NCBI GenBank assembly: GCA_018806915.1
Contig: JAGKQI010000085.1
Span: 124,001-188,000, forward strand
From: Phytophthora colocasiae
Lineage: Eukaryota > Oomycota > Peronosporomycetes > Peronosporales > Peronosporaceae
Reading direction: 5' to 3'
DNA: 64,000 bases
Shown here piece after piece: positions 41,403 to 50,700 of the stretch; the first letter of the stretch is position 1, and each line of letters begins with the position of its first letter. Both the position numbers and the translations under genes were made by a program. The notes under the pieces are model-generated. The model did not search any database and was not told the DNA's origin. It saw only the letters and a program-made list of their open reading frames with translations.

Positions 41403-42919
41403 TTATTGACGTCGAAAGGACACGACGCGCGTACATTGCGGTCGCTTGAGCACTTGGAAGAGCAGCAGATTTAACCCCAGGAAGCTACCGATGATCAGTG
41501 CCAAGTACGTCGAGAAATTGTTGTAGCCACGGCCACAGATCATGTACCACGAATCTTCGTACAGCAGCTGCGCCACTGGGTAGTTGCACATATTGAACTC
41601 CTCGTCAAAGTCGTGTACGCACAAGTACTTCTTGCGTTTGTGCTCCATGCCCACAAGTGAGTAAAATGGTTCGTTCTCCTGGCAGTTGCCTAGTGGCTGG
41701 TGGTGGCCCAGCGACACAATTTCAGTTGGGTTGATGAACAGCGCTAGTAGCACTAGGATCAAGTACAGCAAGAACACCATTTGGTTCACAGCGTGGTCGA
41801 TGCATGAGTACAACCAGTCACTGTCGTAGGCGTCAACGGGATCCAATGCTTTCTGCACGATCGGATCATCTATAAAGGACAATCAGACACACATCAGGTT
41901 AGCAACTTGTCGAAGCAAGACAAGGCGAATTGACGGTGTGTACCGCGCTCGCGATCGGCCATCCAGGACAGCAGAAAACTTGAAGCGATCAGCATGAAGA
42001 ACATCACCTAAATCAATATAGCCATATCCGTGGTTGTTAGCCTATTCCAATGGCCCAGAAATAAAGTATTCATTACCTGTGATTCGATCCCCATTAGATG
42101 AACTGTCGAGTAGTAGCCCAAGATGAGGAAACCCATGGCAAATATGGTGGTAAGAAGTGGCATCAGAAGCACGTATCCCCACTCCGTTTTCCAGTGTTCC
42201 TCCTCGTAGTAGTCGCCCATTAGCCAGGTACTGTTAAAATAAAAAAGTCGTTAGCATATCGAAAAAGTGCTTAAGCTCTGGCTAGAGCGCACTTACCTTC
42301 TCAAGATGTGGTGCACGCAGAGAAATGAAAACGCAAAGAAGTAATAGTAGAACAACCCGTGGCAGGGAACACCCATTATGCGGGCAGCGAGTAGCGGATC
42401 CGAGTCATGCCAAGTCCACCAGAGGAACTTGGTGCCCAGCAATTCGAACGGGAAGGCCAGCATCACCATAAGCGACCCCATTGCAAATGGCTGGAAGAAC
42501 GGATCGATCCTCAGTCGTGATGTTGCGACGAATGCTCTACGTAGATTAATAACGGGATACCAACAACAAATAAGCAATTCCACACCTTCCACCTTCCACA
42601 ACAACCGTCACCAATAGCAATCTCACATGTAATAGAGTTGTGCCTGCAATAGCACAATATACAGCGGAAGATGTTCATGCACGAGCATCACCAACGCTTG
42701 TGCGTGCCAGCGGTCGCTGTAGTAGAAGATCAGCTCCACAATGAGCACTTGAAGCATTCCAGCGATCAACATGGTGGCGTTACGCTTGCCTGACGAGTGG
42801 ACGTGCAGCATGAGCAGGAAGACGCAGAGGTACGTCGCCCCTTCCACGACCGCCAGTGATACGTTCTCGTTCAGCAGCCCCAGGAAGGCGATCGGCATGA
42901 CGCGTGACGTCGTCACCAT
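41403..42919 (-). CDS. Polytopic membrane protein, five exons, 405 aa
   Basis: Exons 42919-42627, 42536-42297, 42230-42077, 42007-41944 and 41869-41403, all with GT-AG introns of 66-90 nt, total 1,218 nt in frame. The 64-nt fourth exon (VMFFMLIASSFLLSWMADRER) was found only by splicing. The protein has roughly eight hydrophobic helices, for example VEGATYLCVFLLMLHV, GLFYYYFFAFSFLCVHHIL, VLLMPLLTTIFAMGFLILG and NQMVFLLYLILVLLALFI, and a Cys-bearing loop between the last two. There is no signal peptide, transporter motif or known family that I can name. It is probably an integral membrane protein of the endomembrane system; function unknown. Confidence 0.85.
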
Positions 42920-43025
42920 TTTGCCGGTCTAAAATGCAAAATGGAGTTATTTAACATGGTGAAGGATTGACCTATCAGTTAAGTGTTGAATTACAACATG
43001 GCTACAAAGGTTGAAGGCAACTTTC

Positions 43026-45017
43026 CTACATGGCCTTGCCGTCGTGAGGAAGCTCACTACCCGCACCAGATCCGTGTGCAACGAAGACTCGATAGAGTAC
43101 AAATATGAGAACACAGAGCAGAACTATCATGAACACTAGTCCAGATGAAGAATCTCCAGCCCCAGGCATTGGTCGTTTGGGGCCTTCAGGTGAGTCGCCT
43201 CGATTCCACACGAGATTTTCCACCTTCTCCTTCCACGTCTCAGCGTCCTGGCCTCCTGTATCCCCAGTTTCATGCTGAACGTGCCCCGCTTGATCAAAGT
43301 CCTTTGGAATATAGCAAGTCCGGCCTTCGTAGCTGCTGTCGCACAAGCACATGCCATTGACACAGTCGCCATGATTGCTGCAGTGCTCGCGGTACACGCA
43401 CACTACAGCGCGATCGGAAACTGGGAAGTCCTCCAGATTCGAGTACCCTCTGGAAAGAGACTTCAGATACCTATCAAATGCGATGTCGTGCTCGGAGAGC
43501 TCAGTATCTAGGAATTTTGACATCTCCAGCTCCAACGACGGGAAAACGAGATTAAAGCTGCCCCTTCGTGCGTACTCAGTGGTTGCAGTGAACAATTTGC
43601 GGGCGACATTGGGCGCAAACCAACCAGGACAAGACCAGCACGATGTATCCCACGCGCGATTCTTGTCGCCACACTTATCTGAGCAGAAACTTGTATCAGC
43701 ACCTGGACGGTAAAACTTTTCGAACGGGAATCGAGCTTGGGGGTGTACACCCACGAGGTTGAGCAAGTCGTGTAACAAACGCTTCTTGATTGACTCGTCC
43801 GTAGCGAGAACGGACTGCGTCCCCTCCATCGATGGATTCGAAACCACCCGAACAAGCCATGGTTTGGCCATATCATCAAACTCAAATTCAAACCTCCACA
43901 GATCGAAGAAGCTGTCGCTGAGTTCGGATGGAGTAGTGCCTTCTGCTCCAGTGCGCTTCACCTTGCTCTGCTCACTTTGGAAGTGCCCACGACTGCTAAT
44001 TACAACCTTGGCGATTGCAGCATCCACCTCGTCCTGTAAGTGCTTCGTGTCGACTCCCTGTCTACGCAAGTGCTTTTTCAGAACATGCCACGCATTCGTT
44101 CCCTCTCGAGTAGCAGACGGGAGTTCGTGGAAATCTGCCTGGAGATCTGGAAAGTCCCACGGAGCGATATACTGGTCAAAGTTGTAGGCGGCCGGATCAG
44201 ACTCAACCTTCAGCGTACTGGGGTATTCACCCTTGGCAATTTGAATCAGCGGGTGGTCGTATACGTATACGCGCAACGGATCTGTAGACGTAATTGCCAC
44301 ATAAAATCCCACTCGGAACTTGTGGTTGTCCAACAGCAGCGGCTCAACGTACTGGTCTACCACCACAGTCTTCCCTTTGAACGTATTCGACTGGAGCTTG
44401 AACTGCAAGTCTGCATCCGTCACAAAAACCTCAGCACGTTGAGTTGAGGCATCATTGCCAGCACGCTCACGCAGCAGGAATCGCTGGTGCACATGAGAGT
44501 CACGCACACGTTTGGGCGAGAAATCCGACTTCTTGCGTGCTTCCGTGTACGCGCTGGTTAGCAGCGCCTGATCGCGCGGTAGTTCAAAGTGTGCAGGAGA
44601 GAAGTCAAAGAAGAACTTGGTATGTTTCTTCTTCTGTGCAGTCAGGTGCTGGGCAAGTGCATCGGGCGATGTTAGCTTCTCAGCTCCTGGTAGATGGTTG
44701 ACCTTGGCATTGAATTGATTGGGAAGCTCCAGCTGGGCGAACGGCGGTGCAGCGTCTACACTCCACACGAGATCGAACTCTGCACTGTCAGACTGTAGTT
44801 TCCCCCACGAAGATTGAGGGTCTGCGGCTTTGAACTGCGAGATACCGAGAGCCTCCAGTTGCTGCAACACTGGTGAAAGTTTCTGCTGTTGTGCCGGTTC
44901 GGGTAGATAGAATCGCGCTTGCGTACGAACACTCACCACAGTGCAGAGGTTGATGCAGGCAGTCAGTACTAGCAGAGAAAGCGCCACAGGGCGTCGAGGC
45001 TGAAGAGACGTCGCCAT
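43026..45017 (-). CDS. TTL-like ATP-grasp protein with signal peptide, EGF and TM, 663 aa
   Basis: Intact ORF from the ATG at 45017. Residues 1-30 are a signal peptide or anchor (LSLLVLTACINLCTVVS). Residues about 60-430 resemble the tubulin-tyrosine ligase fold (VDQYVEPLLLDNHKFRVGFYVAITS, the RxGFYV-type strand; then LWRFEFEFDDMAKPWLVRVVSNPSM). A Cys-rich patch follows (CSDKCGDKNRAWDTSCWSCPGW). Near 540-570 is an EGF-like unit (CSNHGDCVNGMCLCDSSYEGRTC). A TM helix lies near 626-648 (LVFMIVLLCVLIFVLYRVFV), with a short tail. Cytosolic TTLs act on tubulin; this one should be luminal or extracellular, so its substrate is probably not tubulin. Confidence 0.8.
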   Translation of the reverse strand: MATSLQPRRPVALSLLVLTACINLCTVVSVRTQARFYLPEPAQQQKLSPVLQQLEALGISQFKAADPQSSWGKLQSDSAEFDLVWSVDAAPPFAQLELPNQFNAKVNHLPGAEKLTSPDALAQHLTAQKKKHTKFFFDFSPAHFELPRDQALLTSAYTEARKKSDFSPKRVRDSHVHQRFLLRERAGNDASTQRAEVFVTDADLQFKLQSNTFKGKTVVVDQYVEPLLLDNHKFRVGFYVAITSTDPLRVYVYDHPLIQIAKGEYPSTLKVESDPAAYNFDQYIAPWDFPDLQADFHELPSATREGTNAWHVLKKHLRRQGVDTKHLQDEVDAAIAKVVISSRGHFQSEQSKVKRTGAEGTTPSELSDSFFDLWRFEFEFDDMAKPWLVRVVSNPSMEGTQSVLATDESIKKRLLHDLLNLVGVHPQARFPFEKFYRPGADTSFCSDKCGDKNRAWDTSCWSCPGWFAPNVARKLFTATTEYARRGSFNLVFPSLELEMSKFLDTELSEHDIAFDRYLKSLSRGYSNLEDFPVSDRAVVCVYREHCSNHGDCVNGMCLCDSSYEGRTCYIPKDFDQAGHVQHETGDTGGQDAETWKEKVENLVWNRGDSPEGPKRPMPGAGDSSSGLVFMIVLLCVLIFVLYRVFVAHGSGAGSELPHDGKAM

Positions 45018-45324
45018 GTTTGGAGACCGAGTGAGCGCGTGTTAAGAAATCTTCAACTGTTCGAATGATGCAAGCGCCGCCTTTTGGACTGAACCCACTG
45101 TAGTTTTTCCACCAATTTTCTGAAATTATAACAGTTATAGTTACATACAGCAACTGCAGCTTGTGAGCGCAAGGTTCCGCTATCAGAGCAACACTCATGT
45201 AGCGTAAGTATGAACTGACACAACACAATGTGATTATCTTGAGTTATGTCTACGTCGCCGTAAGGGACCAGCAGCATCAGCAAAAATCTGTATATCTGTC
45301 TGGTTCACTTGATCGCATCACTGT

Positions 45325-45606
45325 CTAGCAGAGCTTGGGGATCTGGATAGTGGCGTCGCGGAAGGCCTTGAAAGGGGCGAGTCCAGGGAACTGCATCTGC
45401 TTAAGAGCGGCCTGGAAGTTCGTGTTGGGCGAGGCAACGGCCACAGCAGCCTCCTGGGGCTGAGGAACGGCCAGCGCGCTGGTGTGGAATCCCTGGCGCT
45501 GCTTGTGCTTGGGGCTGCGATCGCAGATCACGTACACTTTCCTTCGTCGACGAACGACCTTGCAGCCATCGCACATGCGCTTCACGGACGAGCGGACCTT
45601 CATCAC
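45325..45606 (-). CDS. Mitochondrial large-subunit ribosomal protein bL36m
   Basis: 93 aa. The first 40 residues are the bL36 family ([38 protein letters not shown]), including the Cys-x2-Cys and later Cys/His that bind zinc. The remaining Ala/Gln-rich tail is an extension. It has two adjacent Met codons at its start. It lacks a long presequence, as is common for bL36m. It is part of the mitoribosome large subunit. Confidence 0.92.
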   Translation of the reverse strand: MMKVRSSVKRMCDGCKVVRRRRKVYVICDRSPKHKQRQGFHTSALAVPQPQEAAVAVASPNTNFQAALKQMQFPGLAPFKAFRDATIQIPKLC

Positions 45607-45670
45607 TGTCTAATGGCTCTTGCTCTGCTTTGTCTCCAGTCCACGAGTGCCTTTCAGCCTCACTTTCACT

Positions 45671-45745
45671 AAAAATGTAACCCCATTCTTAAAACAGGGC
45701 TACCACTAAAACGTAATCCTCCACTTAAAACAGGGTTACATTTTT
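45671..45745. repeat. Short inverted-repeat element (MITE-like), 75 bp
   Basis: AAAAATGTAACCC at 45671-45683 is repeated inverted as GGGTTACATTTTT at 45733-45745. Inside, CTTAAAACAGGG occurs twice as a direct repeat. It lies in the divergent intergenic region between bL36m and the next gene. It may be a tiny terminal-inverted-repeat element or a structured regulatory sequence. Confidence 0.65.
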
Positions 45746-45805
45746 CAAAAATGATATCGGATTTGCAGTTCAATTGCTTGTCAACGTCACTAGCGAAAAG
45801 TGACA

Positions 45806-46195
45806 ATGGCGAACGAGGTGCAACAGGAAGAGAAGACGAAGGCTGCTGACAAGGCCAAGTGGAAGAAGACTGCGGCCCCTAAGCGTAAGAATAAGACCAA
45901 GAAGAATCAGAATGCGACTGTCGTTGCTCCCCCCGTTGAGGAGCGCGAAGAGAGGCCATTCATGGTGCGAGTGCTGACGGTGGCCGTTGCCTCGTACTTG
46001 GCCCACAAGGTCTGGACCAAGAGGAAAATGCTCACTGAAGGATGGTACAGCGAGGAACAGACGGAGACAGAGCAGGGTATGGTCACAGCCTTCGAGTACC
46101 TCAGTTCGATGGGGCTTATCTTCGTTATGGGTATTGTGGTGGGCGTGATCTTCAGCAAAGTTGCCAAGTGGTTCAAGGGCACAGCACCGCAGTAA
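45806..46195 (+). CDS. Small two-helix membrane protein, 129 aa
   Basis: I use the ATG at 45806 (ACAATGGCG context). Residues 1-50 are Lys-rich and hydrophilic (KAKWKKTAAPKRKNKTKK). Two hydrophobic helices follow: FMVRVLTVAVASYLAHKVW and SSMGLIFVMGIVVGVIFSKVAKWF. Between them is an acidic loop (EEQTETEQG). The topology suggests both ends on the same side of an ER or mitochondrial membrane. No family was recognised. Confidence 0.8.
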   Translation: MANEVQQEEKTKAADKAKWKKTAAPKRKNKTKKNQNATVVAPPVEEREERPFMVRVLTVAVASYLAHKVWTKRKMLTEGWYSEEQTETEQGMVTAFEYLSSMGLIFVMGIVVGVIFSKVAKWFKGTAPQ

Positions 46196-46522
46196 GATGG
46201 ATACAGTGAAGACGTCCGACAACTTGGCTAGTTGCTGCGAGAAGATTTTAATCCTGATCTTGAAGAAAGAGTATATCAATCAAGATACCTGGTGAACTAA
46301 CCCAGGCTTTTTTCCTTTGTAATACGTATAGACTACTGAAATAGAGAAGACATGCGATCATGATCTACATGAACATGTAGCAGTAGAAGCTACTGGTAGC
46401 TTTGAATGCTTTTCGGTAAGTTTTTATTGCTTTGGCATTTCCATTTTGTATGTCTTTATTTCAGTATACATAAAATTATACGCGCCCTTTTTCAAACTTT
46501 AAAACCATCCGACATCCAGCTA

Positions 46523-47609
46523 ATGGCTCCTTCCGGTCGTCGACGCGTCGGCCGCACGCTGCGTCGCCCTCGCCGACGCAGCGCTGCAAACAGCAGCATG
46601 AGCACGCGCTCCGCCACCGGCTCCGGGCCGCTCCAGGCCATCGGAGAGAATACAGTCGTGGAGCTCGCGACGGACGAAACGTTGGATGGAGACGCGCATT
46701 TTGGTTTTCCAGTTACGACACGGGCGAGTCCGTCCCCTAAGAAGCAGAGTAAGAAGAAGAAAAAGAAACGACCGCGTGAATCCACCGTTTTCCGCTCGGA
46801 GAAGAAGCGTAAGCAGCAGCTGGAGGCGCTTCTTGACGAATTGGAGACGCAAGGTGAAGAGCTGGAAATGTGTTCACCTATTTGAAAAGTACTTATTGCT
46901 TACATTTGTTACTGTAGTGCAGGAAAAATGTGACGAGTTGGTGGTAGAAGCAGAACGGCGCGCACAGGAGCTCAAGATGGAACTTAAAGTGCAGCTTCTT
47001 TTCCTCCCAGAGGCTGTGCGTCAGATGCCGTGGAAAACCTTCGTCGAAGACTTCGGTGGAGACTTACAGAAAGCCATCCACAGCTTATCCCAGTCACAAA
47101 CGGTCACACAACCTTCACCTCCTCGCACTCGATCGTCCATGGCTCGACACGAGATTGTGGCTGCTACACCGTGCAGTATCGCCGACCCTGAGGAAAGCGA
47201 GTACGAAGACGAACCAGAATCGGACGATAGTGATCTCGACCATGGCACACGGAGCCACCGGTTATCAGCTTTTACGACGCCAATGGCTCAACGTCGCACA
47301 GGTGAAGCACCAAGGACTATCCTACGTACTGCACGAAAGGGTGAAACGACCTATTCAGTTCGAGGTTCTCCGATTGTACCTGACACTGTGGCCAAAGCAA
47401 AAGCCCCTTCTGGGTCGTTAGTTGCCACGTTTGAGAAGGGTTTGGAGCCCACGTCATGCTGTTTACAACTCGACAGTGACCGAGTTCTGGACCTATCGCG
47501 ACCAGAGGAACTCTCCGCGGAGTCGCGAGGAGAAGCAACATCCAAGCTAAAGGCACTTCAGGCCAAGGTGGCGCAGCTATTAAGCCAAATCAACCCTGGC
47601 TCTCGTTGA
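46523..47609 (+). CDS. Borealin-like (chromosomal passenger complex) candidate, 340 aa
   Basis: Exons 46523-46853 and 46918-47609, with a 64-nt GT-AG intron. The join gives a continuous helix (LEALLDELETQVQEKCDELVVEAERRAQELKMEL). The N-terminus is very basic (GRRRVGRTLRRPRRRS). The helix ends in QLLFLPEAVRQMPWKTFVEDFGGDL, which fits the Borealin/Nbl1 N-terminal pattern of a long helix followed by LPxxxRxMxWxxF. The remainder is Ser/Pro-rich and probably disordered. Borealin targets Aurora B, INCENP and survivin to centromeres. Family assignment is by pattern only; an unrelated nuclear coiled-coil protein is the alternative. Confidence 0.55.
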
Positions 47610-47757
47610 AGCTGAATCAGTACGCTCAGACACAAGTTGAGTTTACGGCTCAATGCAGGAAAATATCATAGTACCATATTCCACAAAAAAAATCTCCACA
47701 CAAGAAATCCCGAACTCTTCTTCAGTATTGCTATGCCTAGTATTCTGAAAATTGTAG

Positions 47758-50700
47758 TTAAAGCGGTACCAGTGCAGCTAGATAAACCCACACAGACAAC
47801 ACACAGTTAGGATATCCGCACACGTACACAGCAAGTGCGAACTCTACACCGGGACGTTCGTTGTAATGAATGTTCTGATCAACAAACATGGCAAGCAAAG
47901 AAAAGATCAGTTCATTTAACTCGTTTAAGAAAATATCGTTTCCACATACCGTGTTCTCAACGATTTCAAGTACTCGAGGAATGTCCGTGAATGATACTTG
48001 TAGCGGGAGTCCATAGATTTCCCGAGATCGCTGCAGTTCGCGCAGTACAGTACTACCAGGGTGCACTCTCCCCGTTGGTAGTGCGAGTTTCATCTTCAGT
48101 CTCTGTTTCAATATTTTTGGCGACCGAGGGCTTCTCTGTTCGCTGCCTTCTTCCTTTGCATGTGTATTCGGGACACTTTGACCGTTAGCCTCACGCTCGA
48201 GCACTATTAAATGATCCCGGAGCTGTAAACCTGCAGCTGCATTAAAGTTTGTGGCAAAATGTGAGCTTCTCCACCGTCGAACGGCAAGTTTTAGCGCCTC
48301 TCGCAGTTCTCGCTCCATGTGCTCTACAAATTCAGGAGGAGTTTCGCTGTACTCAAATTCTCGACGCTGAACACTAGTCGGTAATGATACATTCTTTGCG
48401 GTGAAGAATGGTTTCCAGCACTTTAAATTGTTCTCAATTTCCCAGTTGAACTCGTGTGTCCCGCCAACGGAGGCTACTGTTAATGGCTGTACATTCGCGA
48501 AGACATTTTTGCTTGATACGACCAAAGATACGTCTCTTAAAGGACAATGAGGATCGGAAACTGCGTGCCCAACTCCAGTACTGGCATTCCATAAAACTCC
48601 TTGACGATATACGTAGGCAATATTTCCTTCTGGTATTGCATGACCTATAACAAGGTAGGTCTTGGGAGTTTTCTTTACTCCGTCTCGATATCGACGGTCA
48701 TACCACATGAAGTAGTTTGCTAGTAATACGGCATGCTCTTCGTGATCTCCCGCTCCCATGTTTAAAAACTCCTGGCTGGTGCTCCATACATCTTTATCTC
48801 CATCAAAAGCCAACCAGTCATCCAAGAACGGGATTAAACTCACGTAGCGTACCAGACTATGAATTGAAGCGGACTGAAGCTCGAGTGGGGGCAACTGAGC
48901 TCGCAAAAACCGAGGTAGAAATGTCGCTCCGTGACTCAAATTACGAACAAACACGTTGTAGTTCCGCAGGCGTGCCGTTTTCGCTGGAATGGCGTTTTTC
49001 ACACTGGCAATCCATCGCTGAGCATGTTCAAATAGCAATTTATCTTGTGCGCTTCCAGTGCTAAAGGCTGGCGTATCATCTTTTCCAGAAATCTGAGTAG
49101 CTATAGGAAGAACTGGGTCCAATAGCAACGTAAGTTTCAAGAAAGTCGCTTCTCGTGCGCTTTGCTTCACTTCCATTGTGTCTATATCATCATCTTCATC
49201 ATCAAAACCACCAGCGTATGAACTTCGTGGACTAGCAGCTTGATTTAGGCTCGCTGCAGTTCCAGTACGTGATAGTGTTCGGATTCGCCTCTGTCTAGGC
49301 GAAGTTTCACCATCTGAAGAAGCAGCTGAAGGTGGACCTGTTGAAGTTATTCCCACGCTTGACATTGCATTTTTAGTGGAACCGACTTGGAGATTCGCAT
49401 ATCCCAAATGTTCAACAGGCATTTTACAGCGTAATGAGCCTTCTAGGCGGCCTGCTCGATACAGCGTCAAAAACGGAACTTCAAGACTACCAAGGAAGCA
49501 GTTTTCCCGATGCAATGCTCTGGTTTGAGCTCCAAGACGCTCTTCTCCATCTTGTCGCTCATCTTCGACTGTCGTTAAAGCTGGACGAGTTACCTGGTCG
49601 AAAATACTAAAACGGATAACATCTTGTGTACTTTCAATCCCTTCAGGGCTCCAGTCATCTTGTGGGGGTCGAAATGGTAAAGCCACTGTCTCCATCCACA
49701 TCGGATGTGCGCCAACACTGCGATCGCGTTTGTCGAGTTTTCCTGTGATTGTAGCACACGACGTTTGTCGAGTTTTCCCCTGGAAATTAACTTGCACAAA
49801 TATGTGGCTTTCATACTCCAATGTTCTGCTTTCTCGCGGTGTTTCCATCACTTCTTCACTCTGGTTGGAACTTGGCTCTGTCATCATTTTCATTCTTGGG
49901 CTCTTTTTCAATGTGTCACGTCGTTTTCTTCCGGTAGTTGCTAGTTCTTCAGCCTCTGTGCTATCTCGCGGTGGTTTAATCCGTACAGGTACATTCGTCA
50001 CCTTTTGCACTTGCACATACAATGTGCATGCTGTTGGCCAATGTGCTGCTGCCTGTGAAGCTTTTACTATTTGGACGTTAGGACGTGGTCTCAACCGTCT
50101 TCGAGGAGCAAATAATTCTCCGAGGGCAGGAAATTCCAGTGTCCCCGGGAACAATGGAAGAGGTTTCTCCTGCACAATTGCCTCCAGAGGCTTGGAACGG
50201 CCAGTTCGAGCTTCTTTGTTGCCCTCAGTGTTGTAGTTGCGTACAATTTGGGTTTGACGCACGCGTTCGCGAAAATCTTGAAGTTTTAGGACCTGTTGTA
50301 CACGATGTCGTTCTATGATGGACGTATCGGCGCGCTCGGCCTCCTCGGACAGTAATCGACGGTCAAAAGCGTGTAATTCAGGTCTCAACAGACGAAGTAG
50401 TCGCTCATCCGCTAACAGTTCGTGTTCTACGATCGGTAGAGGCTCATCGAAGACTGTATGTTGGGGAATCCATCGTGGGGGTTCTACTTTCCCGCTGTCA
50501 TGGCAAGAAATTGCATCACAAAAGCTGGTTCCATGACGTGAAACGTTCTCCCGATCACGAAGGCGTAGAAGTCGATTACGCTTTGTGAGTCCGCGACTGC
50601 CTCCGAATTGATCTAAAGGATCTGGAATGTCCGTTGTACGGAAAACCCTTCGGCCACCTAAATGTACTGCTTGGGCTTCCTGATGCTGCTGAGTGTAATA

